NCBI RefSeq assembly: GCF_921293095.1
Contig: NC_060246.1
Location: forward strand, 11,798,001 to 11,862,000
Reading direction: 5' to 3'
DNA from: Ischnura elegans
Lineage: Eukaryota; Arthropoda; Insecta; Odonata; Coenagrionidae
Length of the DNA: 64,000 nucleotides
In this document: positions 57,849 to 64,000 of the stretch, one piece after another
Position numbering within the stretch: the first letter of the stretch is position 1
Layout of the letters: the number at the start of each line of letters is the position of its first letter
Translations under genes and position numbers: made by a program
Notes under the pieces: model-generated
Told to the model about the DNA's origin: nothing
Databases searched by the model: none
The model's input: the letters and a program-made list of their open reading frames with translations, nothing else

Positions 57849-59188
57849 GATGTTGCCCGCACTAATTTTCTTAAAAAACACTGAACAGTACTTTTGTACG
57901 AGTTTTCCCGAAAAGAAAAGGACAACACTTCCTACGACGCACTGTGGCCTAAATACCTGCCATTTTACTCAATGCCCATAAATATCTCACTGATTCTTTC
58001 AGTGAAAAATTATATTTAACTTATATAAAGAAATTCAAGCCAATCCGATTGCTCATATGAAAAATATACTTAAAGTAAAAATTACCTTCTCTCATAAAAG
58101 AATCACCTTACCGGTAGTTTTTGCCAGGTAAGTAATTAAAATACTCTCTCATATTTTCTACTTACACGATGGGATTAAGTTGTGGTATTCAAAACGAAGG
58201 TACCACTTGAATTGCTAATAAACTAAAACTTGGGGAGTAACTGCTATTTCACTTGTAAACATTGAAAATATTTCGTCACCGACACGAGTGAAGGCGAGCA
58301 TGGATGATGGTAACCGTGACACAAACCACAATATTAACATTGGGGTATATCTTTGCGTATTATTTTTCACTAGGTGATTTGGAGAAAAAAATATTGGAGT
58401 ATTATGCTCGAAATGCTCCGAAACTTTGTATTATGTGTGCTGTATAAATTTACCAAACGACTCATATGTTCCTCTATCTTCCTCGCGCGATAAGTTACTC
58501 GCGGGAAAAATCCATAAATTCTTTTACGCACTCTTCGATGGTGGAATGGTTTGGCTCTCGGGAGGAGGGGGGGGTTTACAGGGCTTCCCTACCTCTGAAT
58601 TCGTACTTGGGGCTCTTGGCTAGGGTTAAAGTAGTCAAGTTGAACCAATTGTACAACTTGATCAAGTCAAATTGATCCCCATTGGACAAGGAACGCGTAA
58701 GGAATATGTGAAGGTCAACTTCGGAGAATAACAGAGACGGCTGGACCGGGTACGTGGACCGACTTTTGAAAGTGAATGTACGTGAAAGGTGGTTACGATA
58801 GTCCTGTTCTTGTAACTGACCTCTTTGATAAACTCGGGAAAATCTGTCACACCGTAGATTGAAAAATAGACTAAACCTTTTAGATAAATTCAAGAGCGGT
58901 GTCTTTTCTAACGAAGTTAGTCATATCTTACGGGCGCCTACATGCTACGGAAGATCAGATCGAATGAATAAAATAAGAGAGATAGATTGTAGAATAGAAA
59001 GATTAAGATTGTCTTTTTTCCACGGTCAATAAGAGATTTAACGGCAGCGAGAAAACTCATAAATAGATTAGATGACTTGTTCTGTAGCCCACTAACCTAT
59101 GTAAAACTTGATGCATGTTTCTTAATTTTATTATTACTTGTAACAGTATATGGTAGCATAATTTGTTAGTATGCGTGACTTTTTTTAC

Positions 59189-59292
59189 TGTTTTGTGTGC
59201 ATGTGGGAGTCCAACTGCATGCTGCATGCTGGAGATTGATCACCCCCTGCCAAACACCCCAGAGATGGCTCGAAGGGAATTATGTAGATGTA
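59189..59292 (+). mobile_element. LINE 3'-end relic, copy B
   Basis: ATTGATCACCCCCTGCCAAA, then AGATGGCTCGAAGGGAATTA and TGTAGATGTA. It keeps the ATGTAGATGTA tail better than the A copy. Confidence 0.6.
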
Positions 59293-59789
59293 AGAATGAA
59301 GTTATCAATGCTGTTAGCAGCACCAACGTCCCCGTTAAATTTCCAAAAAGTCCTCTAATATCTCCCATATCCGATGTCGTGTATGCCCAGAAGCAACTTT
59401 ATTACTATAACATTCGAGAATATTTTCAATCTAACATTTCAGTAGCATGTGATGCGTCTACATGACGCAGTGATTAGTTACCTTTTTTAAATAATAATCC
59501 GTAATCATGAGTCCCCTTTAAATAGCTTTTAAGGCTTGAAATTATGTCAAATGAAAGCGTTTTTTTCATGAAAAACCAGAAAGAAAGAATGCAGCGATTT
59601 CCAGCACATAAGCAGAATACTAGGCCCTCACTAATGGTAACAAAGAATATACTAATCTAATCATCCCCATGAATTAAGTGGAAAGATGATTTGTGTACTC
59701 ATTACCTTCAATGATAACCAGCCTGCTCAGAGAATTGCGATGAATAAAACTAGAACTAAACATATTGATGCACTTCTTCGTTAAAATTA

Positions 59790-60366
59790 TTTAAATAGGA
59801 TCAACGACCATATGAAGTTCACAATGCAATTGGAGGAAGACGGTAGAAATTCCCACTTTTGGGCGTTCACGTGGAAAAGAGGGACAGTGGATCACCATGG
59901 ACATCTCCTAATCACTCAGCACAAATAAATGGAGTGATGAACACCTTGAGTTATTGTTCCAACAAAAGCATCGACCAAAACAACTTTGCCGAAGAAAGGC
60001 GGAAACTAGAGGCCATTCTACGGGGAAATGAATTCGACGACAGAATTATCTGACCAGCATTTAATAAGGTCATGAAAAGCAATGAGAAGGACAAATAAAC
60101 TGAGCGACCGAAAGAAAGCCTACAGCACATAAAGTGGACGACGGACAGATTTGGAAATATCCTAAGGACATGTTAGATAAGGACAACCTTCTCTCCTCAC
60201 GTGCAGATAAAAAATCTCTTTAAACCCGTCAAGGACAGAGCTCCACTAAAAGTCGAAGGGGTCTGCCGGATCCCTTGTAAAACCTTTGGGAAAAACTACA
60301 TCGGCGAAACACGCGGATCAGTGAGAACACGCCAGGAGGAACTGGAGAGAGCAATTCGACTGGGGT
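59790..60366 (+). mobile_element. Penelope-like relic, plus strand, copy B
   Basis: Counterpart of 5560-6150, with additional frame changes near 59845. The nuclease-like piece (NYIGETRGSVRTRQEELERA) reads clearly at about 60290-60355. Confidence 0.75.
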
Positions 60367-60439
60367 AGTCAACCAAGTCCACGGTAAACTGGATTGTTTC
60401 AGGCTAAACTTCGTGAAAATCCATTCTGAACAATAAAAG

Positions 60440-61090
60440 GTTATGGTACTTTTAAACACGATTTATTCAATGCGACCGGTTTCTTCGCAGAGGCGACATC
60501 ATCAGGTACAGGAATCGTTACAATAACAGTTATTTTGTTATTGTTTATCTGGTTGCTATTACGCGTTGGTAGGGGAGGGTTGCGTTGGGGTTGGAGCGTG
60601 GCTCAGCTTCAGGGGAATTTCCAAGAGGGGGAATAGTTGACAAAAATATTTTCATTTGCTAAAATTCCATTCTTGATGTACTTAATAATCTCCAACTCCT
60701 CCAAGCAGTCCATCCTTCTTCCCTTTTTCTCAAGGTGGAGAATTTCCGGAACAAAATCGCTCCTGTGGTCACTCTCCCATAATTGTTTCGCGAAATGAGA
60801 TTTGTCTATCTCCCCGTTTCTCAAATGCCTTCCGTGTTCCTCTGTTCTTAATCGGAACGAACGTCCAGTCTGGCCTATGTGACATGTCTCACAGTCACTG
60901 CACTTGAGTCTGTAAATGCCACTTCTATCATTTATGTCAACTTTATCTTTCGTATTGCATAATAACGCCCTTAAGTTAGATGTGTTATTATATGCAATTT
61001 TAAATTCTTCTCTGGGAAAAAGGTTTGCGAGTGCCTGTGAAATATTACCGTTAAAACTCAGTTTGCACCATTTCATTCAGCTACTATAAA
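60440..61090 (-). mobile_element. Penelope-like relic with GIY-YIG endonuclease, minus strand, copy B
   Basis: An uninterrupted frame of 155 codons (61076-60609). It begins in the linker after the reverse transcriptase (LRALLCNTKDK) and contains SGIYRLKCSDCETCHIGQTG, a GIY-YIG motif with HIG in place of YIG and the CxxC pairs typical of Penelope-like elements, then RSFRLRTEEH and a helical tail. The reverse transcriptase is absent, so this is a 3' fragment. The hairpin at 60472-60505 lies past its stop. Better preserved than the A copy. Confidence 0.87.
60472..60505 (-). other. Hammerhead-like RNA core, copy B
   Basis: Same CTGATGA, stem, GAAA, CCGGTC order as 6251-6284 in block A. Confidence 0.35.
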
Positions 61091-61169
61091 AATTACCCGT
61101 GGGATTAATAAGGCCGAGGCTATGTCCCAATAGCGATGTTATGTCACCCAAAATAATAAAAAAAATCAA

Positions 61170-62165
61170 ATACATAAGAAAGCGATGAAAAGTTTTGGCA
61201 AGTACAGACTAAACTGGGTGTCAAGTGTAATTTCAGGAGACAGATTAGAACAAAATAGCATCGGATGTGACCGAGAAATCAGAGGACGAGAGTCAGAAGA
61301 ACTTGAGCAGTAGGCCATTGGAAGCAGCTGAAGAAATTCTTGGGAGAAGGAAAATCATCAGAATGGATAACGCAAAAAGTCTTGAATCTCACTGAAGGCA
61401 CCACTGAAGTGCAAGAATACTTAAGCTGAGGAATGCTAAATGAGAAAAAGGAACGATATTTGTCATAAATCCAGGGATACCAGAGGAGCGTGGTCGGGAA
61501 TATAAAAACATCCTGTGCGTGGAAAAGTAGAGGCTCGCTATGGGAACCTCTTCAAATTAATGAGCGTGTGATGAATACCGAAAGTGACAAAAACGGAGAA
61601 CTTTTGACTGATGACTAATAAAAGTGAAGAGATGGATTGAATATCTGAATGAGACGTTTATTGGAGGGCGACTAAGTTTGAAATCGATTTAAATCGATAT
61701 CGATTATTAAATATTTGAGTGTAGCAAAAGAATAGCATTAAACTTGGGAAACATTGGAAGAGGTCGACCAGTTTATCACCAATTTCCTTTAATCGTGTTG
61801 TTCCTTGAATTATTTGACGCAGCAGTACTGTGGATTGGAATTCCATGCTTAGAATTATGAATGAAGTTTATTAACAATGACATGTGAATGATCCACAATT
61901 CGTTTAAAAAACCAAGTAGGGGTGATACATTAATGCGGGATTCCTCAGAAGAGTGGGAGAGAATAGAAGCCTAGTCAATATTTAAAGTGGAATACACACC
62001 ATTATAATCGAACATATCTTGAAAAACAGATCTTGATGGCTTGATTAAAGCGATCCTCGACGGTCAAGTGGATGTTAAGAGCGGAAAAGTAAGACCTCTG
62101 ATTTCGTATTTAAAGAACCAGAAATGAAGAAAATGAAAGTGCATTAGAGAGATTCCTTCGCCCTC
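61170..62165 (+). mobile_element. LINE relics, copy B
   Basis: Counterparts of 7080-7670 and the tail of 8040-8640, joined by the deletion near 61930. The VEQFKYFG region is lost. Confidence 0.6.
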
Positions 62166-62494
62166 CACGAGACATGATTAAATAAATATATATTATAATG
62201 AACCTCTCAACATTTACGTGAAGTATGTAAATTTACAACAGCTCTCATTCCTACTAGTTGCCTACATAGTCACGGAGATTCATACCAGCTAACAGCTGAG
62301 GATTCGTAGCATAAAATACAACAATAAAAGAGTAAATGATGAAACATCGAAATAAAAGTAATCACTGAATAAGTTAATATTTGCGCACCGCACAGGAATT
62401 AGTTCCCTATCTAGCTACCAATACATACAAAGAGAAGCAGACGATCTATACATATTCAAAGGCCTATCAAATGAAGTGAATGATATTGACTCAC

Positions 62495-62593
62495 CATATT
62501 CCTTTAGCCTTCCTCTGAAACCTCATCGGAATGCCCCATTCAACCCCAACCGTTTCACGGAAGTGATCCACTACCCCAATATTAAACGAGTAC
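62495..62593 (-). CDS. Candidate internal coding exon, copy B
   Basis: Duplicate of 8964-9062: same acceptor, donor, 99-nt length and open frame, reading YSFNIGVVDHFRETVGVEWG and on. The first complete codon differs (Tyr for Ser). Confidence 0.55.
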
Positions 62594-63618
62594 CTGAAAA
62601 TAAAAGTTTGCATTAAAGGCTAGCAATATTCACGCACACTTTACATGGAGCAAAAATTAAAGATTATGTTTATATTAAAGGCTACAACAAATTATCATAC
62701 TAACGACCACAAAATTGAAATAAATGGAAAAAAGAAAGTGCCAAGTGAAGTACTGTAAATCCAATTATGATCCCTAATATTCTCTTACTTTTCCTCATTG
62801 TATAATTATACGACCAATTATTGCGGAGCGGCTTTGGAATGAGAGATGCATGTCTCAACGAAATAAGTTGATTGAAGTCTCCTAGGCTCACTCAAAATAT
62901 ATGCCGATATATCAAGGACTATTCCGAATGCCCCGTAGAAACTTATATTACGTGGAATAACTCGCCATTCAGATACCAATTAGAGAAATTCTTTAAAGGA
63001 TGAATAAGTGTTCCTGGCTAACAACTTAAGAAATCGCGGATGGGAGCTTTATTTTGAAATTTCACGTTCTATCACAATGAAAAACGAAGCACCGTGGCTG
63101 GCATGAAAAACACTGTTCACGTCCTCATTTAATACCTTATATTTATTGTCACTGCGATAAAATTCACATTTTTACCAGCGTTAAAAAGTAACTAATCTGC
63201 TGAAATAAAGAAGTAAGCTACCGGATTGCCGTAAGGATCATAATGCCTACAATCAATCCGTTATCTTTGATGTCCTAAAAACCACGATAAATGTAAAGAT
63301 AAAACCACCCACAGGTTACTTACTCATTTCAAATGTCGACACTTCATAATGGAACGCAAAATTCACAATTTACGCTTAGCACACTCGGAAAAAATTGTTA
63401 CGTACTTGGTCAAGTGGCCAACGAGAAGAATGATCGAGTATTTGCTCTGGCAACAAATCAAGTACGCGATATAGTCCATTGCCGATATACTTTTCATAAA
63501 ATCTCGAAAAAATTCAATTCTTAGGTCACAAGATAGAGACTACAATTAGTACGCCAGTAACCGGCGAGGGTATTTCCCTATCACTATCGTTCTCTAAAAA
63601 AACTATCCTTACACTAAC

Positions 63619-63924
63619 CTAATTAACTTCGAGACACATGTCACACGTGGTTATAAAAGTTCGAATGTGAAGACAGTTGGCGTAATAAATATTGTCACTC
63701 AAAATATATGGCATTCTTATCACGTTATCTGAATGGAATTAAACAAATTGTATTTGCGAAGTATCCTACACTTTAGAGAATAAATTGAAAGTGCATTGAA
63801 AATAATACGAAAAGGATTCACCAAAGAAGTAATTAAGGTACTCACCTCTTAACCCCAGGAGAGCTTGCCGCGAACTGAAGTCCAGAAACAGGGGGAGGGG
63901 ATGTTCCGACACCACGTCAGCCAC
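63619..63924 (-). pseudogene. Duplicate of the 62-residue gene with its ATG lost
   Basis: Splice sites, intron and stop are kept (exon 1 to 63846, exon 2 63728-63619), but the start codon is GTG at 63924-63922 and there is no other ATG in exon 1. Exon 1 also has Glu-to-Val and His-to-Leu changes. Either it is a decaying copy or transcription starts elsewhere, so pseudogene is an inference. Confidence 0.5.
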
Positions 63925-64000
63925 GTCACGTGTGCCTGTGACGTCACGATAATTTCGAACCGATTTATTCTTTAAGGCAACGAAAAACCGAAAAAACCGC

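Larger units (their letters stand above)
54132..64000. repeat. Segmental duplication, block B
   Basis: Direct repeat of 164-10470, continuing past the window end. It keeps 277 bp of LINE sequence (55154-55430) lost from A, lacks the 6767-6888 MITE, the poly-G tract and about 584 bp of A. It has about 75 bp (56693-56765) not in A. Confidence 0.95.

Overview
The window looks like AT-rich nuclear DNA of an arthropod, most likely an insect. It has spliced genes with short introns, and most of its length is transposon relics: non-LTR retrotransposons, two Penelope-like elements, a BEL/Pao LTR element, piggyBac, pogo-like and hAT-like DNA elements, and a possible Helitron end. I see no rRNA, tRNA, CRISPR or bacterial-type operon. 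The species cannot be fixed from the sequence.

The main architecture is a direct segmental duplication. Block A (164-10470) recurs as block B (54132-64000, running off the window end), separated by about 44 kb. The copies are very similar by eye. They differ by discrete events: a palindromic MITE only in A, a 31-G tract only in A, a 277-bp piece of reverse transcriptase kept only in B, and about 584 bp lost from B. Both blocks carry nested LINE and hAT relics, a foldback element, two Penelope-like relics and minus-strand exons of host-type genes.

Near the right edge of block A there is a head-to-head gene pair. A small minus-strand gene (CDS 10088-10393, one 117-bp intron) starts beside CRE and E-box motifs. 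A plus-strand gene (5' exon ending at 11042; coding exons 11971-12167, 12910-12989 and 13234-13277) ends with a poly(A) signal. Neither protein is recognised. In block B the minus-strand gene has GTG in place of its ATG.

The unique middle part holds a candidate internal exon (16051-16156), a dispersed repeat family called R here (22.6-33.6 kb) with a piggyBac-type MITE nested in one copy, and a BEL/Pao element (25738-32279) with 5-bp target duplications. Next come a decayed piggyBac transposase (33.7-35.8 kb) and hAT-type MITEs with 8-bp target duplications (37.1 and 38.1 kb). A minus-strand array of candidate exons (41.1-45.4 kb) contains at least four units with the same acceptor and the same first coding motif but different ends. 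It is followed by a complete piggyBac-type MITE (46880-47709), a minus-strand LINE interrupted by tRNA-like SINE repeats (49.4-51.0 kb), a pogo-like transposase C-terminus and a LINE tail (51.6-52.9 kb).

Exon calls rest on splice consensus, phase and open frames read by eye, without transcript support. Transposon calls rest on recognisable protein motifs, terminal repeats and target-site duplications.
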